From NCBI GenBank assembly GCA_938048185.1, contig CALIVT010000034.1, forward strand, positions 1-64,000: a stretch of 64,000 nucleotides of DNA. Reading direction: 5' to 3'. The position numbers and the translations under genes were made by a program. How positions within the stretch are numbered: the first letter of the stretch is position 1; every line of letters begins with the position of its first letter. The stretch is from an uncultured Arenicella sp. Lineage in GTDB: Bacteria; Pseudomonadota; Gammaproteobacteria; Arenicellales; Arenicellaceae. The notes below the pieces were generated by a model. The model did not search any database and had not been told where the DNA came from. It saw only the letters and a list, made by a program, of their open reading frames with translations. Below, in pieces: positions 29,553 through 37,987 of this stretch.

Positions 29553-31277
29553 ATGCGTACTTCGAATTTCTTACTATCCACTCTAAAAGAAACGCCAGCC
29601 GATGCTGAAATTATCAGCCATCAATTGATGTTGCGCGCAGGCATGATTCGCAAGGTCGCTGCAGGCATTTATAACTGGTTGCCGATAGGGTTGCGAGTAA
29701 TGCGCAAGGTCGAGAACATCGTGCGCGAAGAAATGGATAAGTCTGGTGCCCAAGAAATACTTATGCCTGCGGTTCAACCGGCTGAACTTTGGAAACAATC
29801 CGGCCGGTGGGAAATGTACGGTGGCGAGTTGCTGCGCATGCAAGATCGACATAATCGAGATTTTTGCTTCGGACCAACGCACGAGGAAGTGATTACTTCG
29901 TTGATCAGCAATGAAATTCGCAGCTACAAGCAATTGCCCGCTAATTTCTACCAAATTCAAACTAAATTTCGAGATGAACGCCGACCTCGTTTTGGTGTGA
30001 TGCGCGCACGTGAATTCATAATGAAAGACGCCTACTCATTCCACCTAGATCAGGCCAGTCTGCAGCAAACCTATGAGCTGATGCACCAAACCTACACCAA
30101 CATTTTCACTCGCTTGGGCTTAGGCTTTCGTGCTGTTGAAGCGGATACGGGTAGCATTGGCGGCAATGCATCGCATGAATTTCACGTGTTGGCTGACTCC
30201 GGCGAAGACGCAATCGCGGTGTGCGACAAATACGATTACGCGGCAAATGTAGAACTTGCCGAAGCGCTGGCCGTTGGTGGCGAGCGACCAGCAGCATCAC
30301 AAGAACTCGCGCGCGTTGACACGCCAGGTCAACATACTATTGCGGCGATCTGCGAATTTTTAGACGCACCGATTGAATCAACTATCAAGACTTTATTAGT
30401 TAAGGGCACCGAACAACCGGTGGTCGCACTGGTACTGCGCGGCGACCATGAACTCAATGAGCTGAAAGCGGAAAAGCACCCGCTTATAGCGACACCATTA
30501 ACGTGGGCCAGCGACGACGAAATTCAAACAGCGGTGGGCTGCGCACCAGGTTCGATCGGCACCGTTGACTTAAAGCTTAGCGTAATCGCTGATCGCTCGG
30601 CGGTAAACTTAGCTGATTTCATCTGTGGCGCGAACCAGGACGACGTACATTTAACCGGCGTAAACTGGGGTCGAGACTGCCCCGAGCCTGACGTATTTGA
30701 TCTGCGAAAAGTAGTAGAAGGTGATGTCTGTGCACGCGCAAATGACGAGGCACAAGAGTCAAAACTGAGCATCACACGCGGCATTGAGGTCGGGCATATT
30801 TTTCAGCTCGGCACCAAATACAGTGAAGCGATGAACGCAACATGCCTAGACAGTAATGGCAAAGCCGCAGTCATGCCAATGGGCTGCTATGGGGTTGGCG
30901 TATCGCGTATTGTCGCCGCCGCAATCGAGCAAAACAACGACGCACGCGGCATAATTTGGCCTGACGCGATTGCTCCGTTTAAGGTGGTAATTACGCCGAT
31001 CGGGTATAACAAATCGGAACAAGTCACCGCGCTATGCGATCAGCTCTATATCGATCTAAGTCAGCAAGGTGTTGAGGTATTACTCGATGATCGTAAAGAA
31101 CGCCCAGGCATCATGTTTGCCGACGCTGATCTAATTGGCATTCCGCACCGGGTCGTCGTTGGTGACAAAAGCTTGGACAAAGGCTTGGTCGAATATAAAA
31201 ACCGCCGAGCCGAATCATCTAGTGATGTTGCTAAGGACGATATATTAGCGCATCTGATGCAGCAACTCGTGCACTAA
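29553..31277 (+). CDS. proS: Prolyl-tRNA synthetase
   Basis: Class II aminoacyl-tRNA synthetase, 574 residues, bacterial type with the editing (INS) domain between motifs 2 and 3 (about residues 225-400). Motif 1 is near residues 60-80 ([12 protein letters not shown]), motif 2 contains [21 protein letters not shown], and motif 3 is near [17 protein letters not shown]. The anticodon-binding domain follows at about 470-570. The SLT gene begins ten bases after the stop. Confidence 0.97.
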   Translation: MRTSNFLLSTLKETPADAEIISHQLMLRAGMIRKVAAGIYNWLPIGLRVMRKVENIVREEMDKSGAQEILMPAVQPAELWKQSGRWEMYGGELLRMQDRHNRDFCFGPTHEEVITSLISNEIRSYKQLPANFYQIQTKFRDERRPRFGVMRAREFIMKDAYSFHLDQASLQQTYELMHQTYTNIFTRLGLGFRAVEADTGSIGGNASHEFHVLADSGEDAIAVCDKYDYAANVELAEALAVGGERPAASQELARVDTPGQHTIAAICEFLDAPIESTIKTLLVKGTEQPVVALVLRGDHELNELKAEKHPLIATPLTWASDDEIQTAVGCAPGSIGTVDLKLSVIADRSAVNLADFICGANQDDVHLTGVNWGRDCPEPDVFDLRKVVEGDVCARANDEAQESKLSITRGIEVGHIFQLGTKYSEAMNATCLDSNGKAAVMPMGCYGVGVSRIVAAAIEQNNDARGIIWPDAIAPFKVVITPIGYNKSEQVTALCDQLYIDLSQQGVEVLLDDRKERPGIMFADADLIGIPHRVVVGDKSLDKGLVEYKNRRAESSSDVAKDDILAHLMQQLVH

Positions 31278-31287
31278 ACACGTACCT

Positions 31288-31941
31288 ATGTCGCGTCTAG
31301 TCAAAATTTACCTTATCACCACTTTGCTCGCATTCGCCTGCGCAACTGCGACTGCGCGTGCTGACGGTGTAGACCCGGCGCTGATTCAGGCGTTAAAACA
31401 AGCAACGCATGACATTCAAGAACAAACAACTGATTTAGACTCACTAGTATGGTTATCGGCAATGTCGGAGAATCTTGAGCGCAGAATCCCGAATCCGTTT
31501 TACCGAGTCAGGTTACTAAAATCAGTCGCAAGTGAAGCTGAACGGGCGGGATTAGACCCGCAACTGGTGCTTGCTGTTATCGACATTGAGAGTAATTTCG
31601 ATCGCTACGCGGTCTCGCATGCGGGCGCACAAGGTTTGATGCAAGTAATGCCGTTTTGGAAAGAGGTGCATGGCAACAAAGAAGATGATTTATTCAACCC
31701 GTTGGTCAGTTTGCGCTATGGATGCACTATATTACGTCACTATTTAGACCGCTACCCCGACGCTAAAACAGCGCTGGCCGCGTACAATGGTTCGCTCGGT
31801 CGTGACCGCTACCCAAATAAGGTATTCGCTCGATTAAACAGAGACTGGACGTTCACGGAAGACAAATACTCACGTACACCTAATAAGAAGATCATGGTCA
31901 GTGGTAGCGAATCAATTAGTGATCGCTTGAATCTGAATTAG
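31288..31941 (+). CDS. Lytic transglycosylase, SLT domain
   Basis: Periplasmic murein hydrolase of 217 residues. A Sec signal peptide covers about residues 1-25 (hydrophobic LITTLLAFACATATA, cleavage near ARA-DG). The SLT domain has catalytic Glu101 in VIDIESNFDRYAVS, then the GAQGLMQVMPFW signature and the TALAAYNGSLG motif. Probably co-transcribed with proS. Its 3' end overlaps the convergent yihY gene by 26 bases. Confidence 0.9.
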   Translation: MSRLVKIYLITTLLAFACATATARADGVDPALIQALKQATHDIQEQTTDLDSLVWLSAMSENLERRIPNPFYRVRLLKSVASEAERAGLDPQLVLAVIDIESNFDRYAVSHAGAQGLMQVMPFWKEVHGNKEDDLFNPLVSLRYGCTILRHYLDRYPDAKTALAAYNGSLGRDRYPNKVFARLNRDWTFTEDKYSRTPNKKIMVSGSESISDRLNLN

Positions 31942-32818
31942 GAACGCCCGTTAGATTGCTTTCTAGCTTGTCCAAAACCGTGTGTTCGAGAAGCTTTCTC
32001 TGTTGCAATACGGCGACTACCTCAGCACCGATCAAAGCGACAACCCAAGATAGATAGACCCATATCAAAAAGATCGGCAGAGTTGCTAACGCGCCGTAGA
32101 CCACCTCGTAGTTACCGAAATTACTGACATAGGCACCAAAAGCCCGCTTAGTCAGCTCAAACAAGAAAGAAGCGACCATTGCCCCAACCAGTCCGTGCAT
32201 CAAACTTACCCGCACATTTGGCATGACCATATACAACAACCAAAACGCCGATGCCTCCAAGCATATAGGCACAAAAAACGCGCCAACTGACGCCGCCTGA
32301 CCGGTAAATAGAGATAAGGATAGCAGGTAGGTAGACATCGTGAGGCTCGCGCCCATTAACAGCGGCCCCAGTGTCACCAAGGCCCAGTAGACCGTCAATT
32401 TCTGACCGAAATTACGCCCCTTCTTGACCCGCCAAATATCGTTAAATGAAGATTCGATATTCGATAACATCAACAAGGCCGTGAGCAAAAATGCGCCTAA
32501 ACCAACAATCGTCAGCTTGCCGACGCTGCGGGTAAACTGATCGAGATAAATACGCACATCGTCACCCGCAGCGGGCACTAAAAACTTATAGATAAATGTT
32601 TCAACCGACTCGCTCATGCCTTCGAATGAAGAAAACAAAGAGAGCATTGACAAGGCAATTGCCATCATTGGCGCAAGTGCTAATAACGAGCTAAACGCTA
32701 ATGCGGCCGCATGTCGCGGTAGGCGATCGGAGCGAAACCGTTTGATGACGGCCAGCGGCAACTCAAATAACGTCGCCACGGTTTGTAATACTGAATTCTT
32801 TGACGAATAATCAGCCAT
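31916..32818 (-). CDS. YihY family inner-membrane protein
   Basis: 300 residues with about six membrane helices, RDRLPRHAAALAFSSLLALAPM near the N-terminus, and the conserved FNDIWRV and LIWVYLSWVVALIGAEV segments. The family was long annotated as ribonuclease BN, but that assignment is not supported; it is now regarded as a membrane protein of uncertain function. The C-terminal coding end overlaps the SLT gene on the other strand. Divergent from the arsC/yfgD gene by 22 bases, so the two promoters overlap the opposite coding starts. Confidence 0.9.
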   Translation of the reverse strand: MADYSSKNSVLQTVATLFELPLAVIKRFRSDRLPRHAAALAFSSLLALAPMMAIALSMLSLFSSFEGMSESVETFIYKFLVPAAGDDVRIYLDQFTRSVGKLTIVGLGAFLLTALLMLSNIESSFNDIWRVKKGRNFGQKLTVYWALVTLGPLLMGASLTMSTYLLSLSLFTGQAASVGAFFVPICLEASAFWLLYMVMPNVRVSLMHGLVGAMVASFLFELTKRAFGAYVSNFGNYEVVYGALATLPIFLIWVYLSWVVALIGAEVVAVLQQRKLLEHTVLDKLESNLTGVPNSDSSDH

Positions 32819-32840
32819 AGAAATAACTCGGAAATTTATT

Positions 32841-33191
32841 ATGGAAATTACCCTATATCATAACCCAAGGTGCTCGAAGTCACGCCACGCGCTTGAGCTA
32901 TTGCAAAATAATAACGTTGACGTAACCATTGTCGAGTATTTAAAGACCCCACCGACCCATCAGCAACTGGACAGCCTATTGCGTGGTCTAGAAATGCATC
33001 CACGTGAACTAATGCGCAAAAATGAATCACTATATAAAGAACAAGGGCTGGACGACGAGGCTCTGACGCGAGACCAGTTGATCAACGCCATGATCAATAA
33101 CCCAATCCTAATTGAGCGTCCTATTCTAATCGCAGGTAACCAAATCACGATCGGGCGTCCACCCGAAAATGTGTTGACGATCCTGCCATGA
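32841..33191 (+). CDS. ArsC/Spx-family glutaredoxin-like protein (YfgD type)
   Basis: 116 residues with ITLYHNPRCSKSRHALELL, the thioredoxin-fold Cys of the ArsC family, then VEYLKTPPT and the conserved RPILI plus GRPPENVLTIL end. It is nearest to YfgD, an arsenate reductase-like protein with unproven activity. Its stop overlaps the next ATG by four bases (ATGA), showing coupling to the wrbA-like gene. Confidence 0.88.
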   Translation: MEITLYHNPRCSKSRHALELLQNNNVDVTIVEYLKTPPTHQQLDSLLRGLEMHPRELMRKNESLYKEQGLDDEALTRDQLINAMINNPILIERPILIAGNQITIGRPPENVLTILP

Positions 33192-33769
33192 AGGTATTGA
33201 TCGTATATGACAGTCGGCTCGGCTCAGTACAAAAAATGGCGCGACTCATTGCACGTGGCGTCGAGTCGGTCGAGGGCGCAGACGCTCTGGTCCGCAGCGT
33301 ACCAACCGTTGCACTCGAACCGTCAAACAAGGAGCTTCCCGAATTTGGCGATATGTATGTAGAAGCAGACGAGTTAAGCAACTGCGATGCACTCATAATC
33401 GGCAGCCCGACACGTTTTGGTAACATGTCGGCGTCTATGAAATTTTTCTTGGACGGCACCAGCGCGCTTTGGATGTCGGGCGCATTAAGCGGCAAGCCTG
33501 CGGCGGTGTTCACATCCAGCTCATCGATGCACGGCGGTCAGGAGTCAACCCTGTTATCAATGTTAAACCCCTTGTTGCACCATGGCATGGTAATTTGTGG
33601 TTTGCCGTACAGCGAAAAAGCCTTAAGTAAAACAGTGACCGGAGGCACCCCTTATGGCGCCAGTCATGTTGCCGGCAGCAGCAATACCAACCCTATTTCG
33701 GGCGACGAGAAAGCCTTGTGTATCGCGCTCGGAAAACGCGTGGCAACGCTGGCCCGACAACTATCTTAA
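33188..33769 (+). CDS. NAD(P)H:quinone oxidoreductase, WrbA-like flavoprotein
   Basis: 193 residues of flavodoxin fold. The FMN phosphate loop is at the N-terminus (VLIVYDSRLGSVQKMARLI), followed by the flavin-side loops IIGSPTRFGNMSASMKFFLD and AVFTSSSSMHGGQE and the FMN-type PYGASHVAG segment. WrbA-type enzymes reduce quinones by two electrons to avoid radicals. The yihY/arsC/wrbA neighbourhood recurs in gammaproteobacteria (from memory). Confidence 0.9.
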   Translation: MKVLIVYDSRLGSVQKMARLIARGVESVEGADALVRSVPTVALEPSNKELPEFGDMYVEADELSNCDALIIGSPTRFGNMSASMKFFLDGTSALWMSGALSGKPAAVFTSSSSMHGGQESTLLSMLNPLLHHGMVICGLPYSEKALSKTVTGGTPYGASHVAGSSNTNPISGDEKALCIALGKRVATLARQLS

Positions 33770-33794
33770 AGTAACTCAACCGTAAATTATCTAA

Positions 33795-34772
33795 CTAACG
33801 CAGAGTCAGTTGACCACCGATAATGGTCGCGATTCCAGCACCAATTGAGACACCAAAGTCTTTAGCGAATTGCTCGAGAAAGTCAGGTTTGTGGGTGTAA
33901 TCAACCAAGTCTTCTTGGCCCACTATCTCTTTAGCAACATAATTGATATTGCCATAATCGTCTACCAGGCCAAGCTGTTTCGCTTGCTCCCCGCTCCAGA
34001 ACAAACCGCTAAAGAGATCAGGATTGTCACCTAGACGCTCCCCTCTACCGGCCTTTACCTTATTAATAAATTGCTGATGCACGATATCCAGCATTTGTTT
34101 AGCGTGTGCCTGCTGTTCAGGCTTGATCGGCAAGAAAGGGTCGAGAATCGATTTATTACTACCCGCGGTAAGAGAGCGGCGCTCAACCCCCAATTTTTCA
34201 AGCGCGTCGACAAAGCCAAAGCTGTCCATACGCACGCCAATCGAACCAATAATCGATGACGGGTTCGCGTAAATATTATTGGCGGCCGCGGCAATATAAT
34301 AACAGCCCGATGCGCAAACATCTGATGCCACCACGTGTAGCTCTTTATCTGGGTATTTCGCGCGTAAGCGAGTGATTTCAGCATTAATTTCGTCTGACTG
34401 AACCGGTGAACCGCCAGGACTATTAATTCGCAGCACAACACCTTTCGATTTTTTTGCCTCAAATGCGCTTCGCAAACTTCGATTAGTTTGATCTGCGTTG
34501 ATGCCACCCTGCACGCCAATCACCCCGTTTAAATCAATCAAGGCAGTGTGAGGTTTTGCTACATTAGCTGCGGCGCCGCCAGTTTTACTGGCCATAAAAC
34601 CTAAGCTAAGCACGTACAAAAGAAATAACCCCAACAGCGAAAATTTAAAAATTCGTCGCCATTTCCGATCTTTCATATAATCGACAGCCAAGCGCTCCAT
34701 TACGTCATTCGGGCTTACCGGGGCGCGATTGCTACCGGGTAGCGCAGCGTTACTTTTATTTCGTCCAAACAT
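33795..34772 (-). CDS. sppA: Signal peptide peptidase SppA-type serine protease (S49)
   Basis: Single-domain, membrane-anchored S49 protease of 325 residues. A membrane helix spans about 43-63 (FSLLGLFLLYVLSLGFMAS). RINSPGGSPVQSDEI precedes the nucleophile Ser in DVCASGCYYIAAAA, and the general-base Lys is probably in AGSNKSILDPF. The ASGC context departs from the common ASGG. Family role: degradation of released signal peptides in the inner membrane. A GAGG site precedes the ATG. First in neither operon direction: the Rieske/HAD genes lie upstream on the same strand, 41 bases away. Confidence 0.9.
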   Translation of the reverse strand: MFGRNKSNAALPGSNRAPVSPNDVMERLAVDYMKDRKWRRIFKFSLLGLFLLYVLSLGFMASKTGGAAANVAKPHTALIDLNGVIGVQGGINADQTNRSLRSAFEAKKSKGVVLRINSPGGSPVQSDEINAEITRLRAKYPDKELHVVASDVCASGCYYIAAAANNIYANPSSIIGSIGVRMDSFGFVDALEKLGVERRSLTAGSNKSILDPFLPIKPEQQAHAKQMLDIVHQQFINKVKAGRGERLGDNPDLFSGLFWSGEQAKQLGLVDDYGNINYVAKEIVGQEDLVDYTHKPDFLEQFAKDFGVSIGAGIATIIGGQLTLR

Positions 34773-34813
34773 GCTTCATATCCTCTAATTTCAGATAATT
34801 CTATTTATGCTCT

Positions 34814-35212
34814 TTAATTGCTAGCCACAACGGAATAGCCTTGATGCATTAAAAACAGCTGACCATCTTGCTCAGCGATGGTCAGCGGCTCTAAGCCTAC
34901 CCCATAACAAGGTCCCCCAAGACACGCCCCGGTATCCGGCGCGTATTCGGCGCCATGCGTGGCACAGATTAGGGTTTGACCGTCATCACCAAAAAATTCG
35001 CCGGGCATATAGTCGAGCTGCACGGCAATATGTCCGCACTTATTCAAATACGCGAAGTATTGGTAATCAAAATTGACCACAAACGCAGGAACAGTCTCAC
35101 CTTCAACGTTTTGCACGTCAAACCTAAGACCTTTACCACCCTCTTCCAAACCGTTCACTGAGCCGATTAACTGACCTTGGATTTTACTCTCAGACGTTTT
35201 ACTCTCAGACAT
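34814..35212 (-). CDS. Rieske [2Fe-2S] domain protein
   Basis: Soluble ferredoxin-like protein of 132 residues from the ATG at 35212, which has a GGAG site; the frame stays open further upstream inside the HAD gene. The Rieske ligands are present as CGHIAVQ (Cys-X-His) and CATHGAEY (Cys-X2-His), with CLGGPC closing the fold. There is no membrane anchor, so it is an electron carrier or regulatory iron-sulphur protein rather than a bc1 subunit. Its start overlaps the HAD stop by eight bases. Confidence 0.88.
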   Translation of the reverse strand: MSESKTSESKIQGQLIGSVNGLEEGGKGLRFDVQNVEGETVPAFVVNFDYQYFAYLNKCGHIAVQLDYMPGEFFGDDGQTLICATHGAEYAPDTGACLGGPCYGVGLEPLTIAEQDGQLFLMHQGYSVVASN

Positions 35213-35873
35213 AGGCACGCTCCAGACGATTTTGTAATAACCACTCAACGACTTTGATAAAACTGGGCTGTACTGACACGGCGTTCGAATCAAACAACAT
35301 TTGCTCGCTGTGCACACCATAGCCAGCTCCTAAGCCCGCCATATCGGCGCTAGCGGCCATATCCAAATCAAACGTTGTATCTCCTACCATAATAGCTTTG
35401 TGTGGTTCAATTGCGGTGAAATCAAGTAGCTCTAGTAACATTTGAGGGTGCGGCTTCGAACGAGTCTCATCCGCACAACGGGTGGCAATAAAATGATGCC
35501 GCAGACCCACTTTATCAAGAATTCGGTCTAAGCCCACCCGTGACTTACCCGTTGCAACGGCTAATACAGCACCCGCTTCCTCTAAAGCACTAAGCCCCTC
35601 GGCAACACCGTCAAACAGCTTTTGTTCGGTTTTGTCGACGTTTACAAAATAGTATTTATACGCCTCAACTAATTCGCTGATTCTGTTCTCATTTGCGTCA
35701 GGAAAAAGAACGCGCATAGCTTCGAACAGACCTAGACCAATAATACTTTTTGCGCTCTCAAGGCTCGGTTCAGGCATGCCAACTGACAGCGCAGATGCTT
35801 GTATACACGTGCCGATTTTAAAAGCGGAGTCCATTAGGGTTCCATCCCAATCGAAAATAACTAATTGGTACAT
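35205..35873 (-). CDS. HAD-family hydrolase (Gph-like phosphatase)
   Basis: 222 residues. Motif I is FDWDGTLMDS with nucleophile Asp, motif II is around LAVATGKSRVGL, motif III Lys lies in RSKPHPQML, and motif IV is MVGDTTFDLDMAASA. The helical cap between motifs I and II (about 20-85) fits phosphoglycolate phosphatase-like enzymes. The substrate is unproven. The gene lies 42 bases downstream of rluC, an arrangement common in gammaproteobacteria. Confidence 0.9.
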   Translation of the reverse strand: MYQLVIFDWDGTLMDSAFKIGTCIQASALSVGMPEPSLESAKSIIGLGLFEAMRVLFPDANENRISELVEAYKYYFVNVDKTEQKLFDGVAEGLSALEEAGAVLAVATGKSRVGLDRILDKVGLRHHFIATRCADETRSKPHPQMLLELLDFTAIEPHKAIMVGDTTFDLDMAASADMAGLGAGYGVHSEQMLFDSNAVSVQPSFIKVVEWLLQNRLERAYV

Positions 35874-35915
35874 AAATTTATTAACATTAAATCGCTAAGA
35901 AAAAGAAGTTGAGAC

Positions 35916-36971
35916 TTACAAAGACAACGCTAAATTATCGAGTACCGACAGTAACTCACTGGGCAGTGGCGCTTCCACGGTAATTGACTTCTCGGTAGTT
36001 GGGTGAAAAAAAGTGAGCCTTGCTGCATGCAAAAAAAGGCGCGACAAGCCGCTCGATTTCATACGTTTATTAAACTCTTTATCGCCATAGCGTTGATCAC
36101 CTGCAATCGGGTGATTCTCGGATTGAGCGTGGACTCGAACTTGATGAGTGCGGCCCGTGAGCAACTTAACCTCAAGCACGGATGCAATCTCGGAGACTGC
36201 CTTGGGCTGCATAATTGAGCTGGCGTAGCTACCTTGACTATCGACCACGACAAAACGTTCACCGTGTCGTTTTGCGTTGGTATTTAGTGCTTTAGTGACA
36301 CGACGCTGGCCGCCCCTCCATTCACCTTTAACCAAACATAAATAGCGTTTATCTAAGCGCGAATTTTTAAGAGAGTTATTTTTAAAATCATCATTCAGCT
36401 TTTTTAACACGCTGGATTTTTTTGCTAAAACCAAACATCCAGATGTTTCTCGATCAAGCCGATGGGCAAGTTCAAGATAGCTTACGTCGCTGCGCAGGGC
36501 TCGCAGCGCTTCTATTACGCCCACTTTAATACCGCTGCCAGCATGCACTGCCATGCCGCACGGCTTGTTCAAAACCAAAACACCATCATCTTCGTACAAT
36601 ATAGCCTTACTTAAAAAACTATATTTAGCACCGTCGAGTGCTTCGTTCGAACGCTCGCTTAAACGAATGGGCGGAATGCGCACAAGGTCACCTTCAACAA
36701 GTCGAGTGGTTTGCCTAACCCGTCCCTTATTGATTCGGACCTCACCTTTGCGAATAATGCGATAAATGTGTGTCTTCGGAACACCTTTGAGGCGCGTGAT
36801 CAAAAAATTATCTAAACGTTGGCCAGCATGCTCCTTATCGACTTCCACAAAAAATGGCTTTGTCGGGAGGTTTGCAACGGAACTTGCGGTTTTCACTTGG
36901 GCTTTTTTCGACACGTATGTACTCGACTGAGTTGAAGCGGAATTATAAGCCAGCCGATTACGCAAAAACAC
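35916..36971 (-). CDS. rluC: Ribosomal large subunit pseudouridine synthase RluC
   Basis: Makes pseudouridine at 23S rRNA positions 955, 2504 and 2580 in E. coli. An N-terminal S4 RNA-binding domain (about 50-100, GQRLDNFLITRLKGVPKTHIY) is followed by the catalytic domain with the Asp in AHRLDRETSGCLVLAKKS and the LLTGRTHQVRVHAQ motif. The open frame begins at GTG 36971 (351 residues), longer than E. coli RluC; GTG codons at 36914 or 36896 are other possible starts and none has a clear ribosome site. It diverges from rne, as in E. coli. Confidence 0.92.
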   Translation of the reverse strand: MFLRNRLAYNSASTQSSTYVSKKAQVKTASSVANLPTKPFFVEVDKEHAGQRLDNFLITRLKGVPKTHIYRIIRKGEVRINKGRVRQTTRLVEGDLVRIPPIRLSERSNEALDGAKYSFLSKAILYEDDGVLVLNKPCGMAVHAGSGIKVGVIEALRALRSDVSYLELAHRLDRETSGCLVLAKKSSVLKKLNDDFKNNSLKNSRLDKRYLCLVKGEWRGGQRRVTKALNTNAKRHGERFVVVDSQGSYASSIMQPKAVSEIASVLEVKLLTGRTHQVRVHAQSENHPIAGDQRYGDKEFNKRMKSSGLSRLFLHAARLTFFHPTTEKSITVEAPLPSELLSVLDNLALSL

Positions 36972-37987
36972 CGATAAATTGAGTATTTACCGTCCATTGC
37001 TTACAACGAAACTAGCTGTTATGCTCGCACGGTCTGGTTGTTTAGTCAGCCGGGCGAAACGAATTTCAAGAAATCCTCACAGTGTGACGATTTCAGGATA
37101 ATACGTAGTCTCGAAATCGGTTTAAAACCATCTTTCTCGCGATTCCTATATACAACGGATCATGCAATTGATCTGTTTCGTTTGACCTTCTTTTGAATTC
37201 ATAAAAAAGAAGGTCAAGGCGGTAAAAGGGTCACAACGAGCTTTAGCAAACCGACAAGGCAACAAATGGCCTGCTCGAGAACTACACACAGGGCAATGTA
37301 CCTCACCCTGAATTTTTGAAGTACATCGCTGTAATACGATTTGAGTGCTAGAACTAGCCTCAGCGATAAAACAGCAAAGCAGTCTCAGCTTCGACCTCGG
37401 ATTATCTGGGTATTTATGTAACGAGGCGATACTGTAAACGAAGCACTTTAGCTGGTGAAAAGCAGGTGGTTGGGTAACGAACATCGTTAGCGATTAGAGC
37501 TCAACCTCACCCTTACATCACTAATGTGGCGAAGAAAAATTTTAGTCACTTGTTTAGCTTTATATTCGTACATAAGATATTGGTACGCGAGATAATAGGT
37601 ATGCACGTGGTCAACAGATTGAACGATGCAGGTTTCGCTCAACCTCGGCAACGCTATGTTATTCGGTGTTGAAGTAGAGCCGAAAACGCTAACGCGTGAG
37701 CTCTTTTTAGCTCAAGCTGGACTTAATAAAGCTCAAGCTGCACATAGTACGTTCAAGCTCGAGTTAGTTGTCAGTTAGCAACTGCTTTTAATCTGGGACA
37801 TTGAGTGTAAATGCTGTCTTGGCCAACGACGCCAAGGCTCAAAAGACTAGCAAGCTCCTGATTTTGCTTGCTACTACCGTTCACTGTCGCCCTTCTTCTT
37901 TCGTTCGCAGACGTCGAATTGCCCGCCCAAAACCGACTCCGGATTTGATACTGTTTCTCTAACTTGCCAAGTTGGCAAAGGTGAAGC
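36972..37987 (+). promoter_or_regulatory. Long rluC-rne intergenic region and rne leader
   Basis: About 1 kb without a convincing gene. It must hold the divergent rluC and rne promoters. RNase E autoregulates through its 5' leader in E. coli, and a long leader is expected here. Visible structure: a perfect 13-base inverted repeat at 37182-37194/37205-37217, and near 37709-37745 a repeated agctcaagctg followed by ttcaagctcgag. Small reading frames here look like chance. Confidence 0.5.
37182..37217. repeat. 13-bp perfect inverted repeat upstream of rne
   Basis: ttgaccttctttt pairs with aaaagaaggtcaa across a 10-base loop. It lies about 770 bases before the rne start. There is no clear T run after either arm, so a terminator is doubtful. 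Confidence 0.75.

Noticed and set aside
31916-31941. Overlap of the SLT and yihY genes as a possible annotation error
   Set aside because: Both stops are clear and both proteins have normal C-termini; a convergent 26-base overlap is ordinary.
37146-37484. A 112-codon minus-strand frame with CPVC in the rluC-rne gap
   Set aside because: No ribosome site, no recognisable family and odd composition; it overlaps the inverted repeat and probable rne promoter region.
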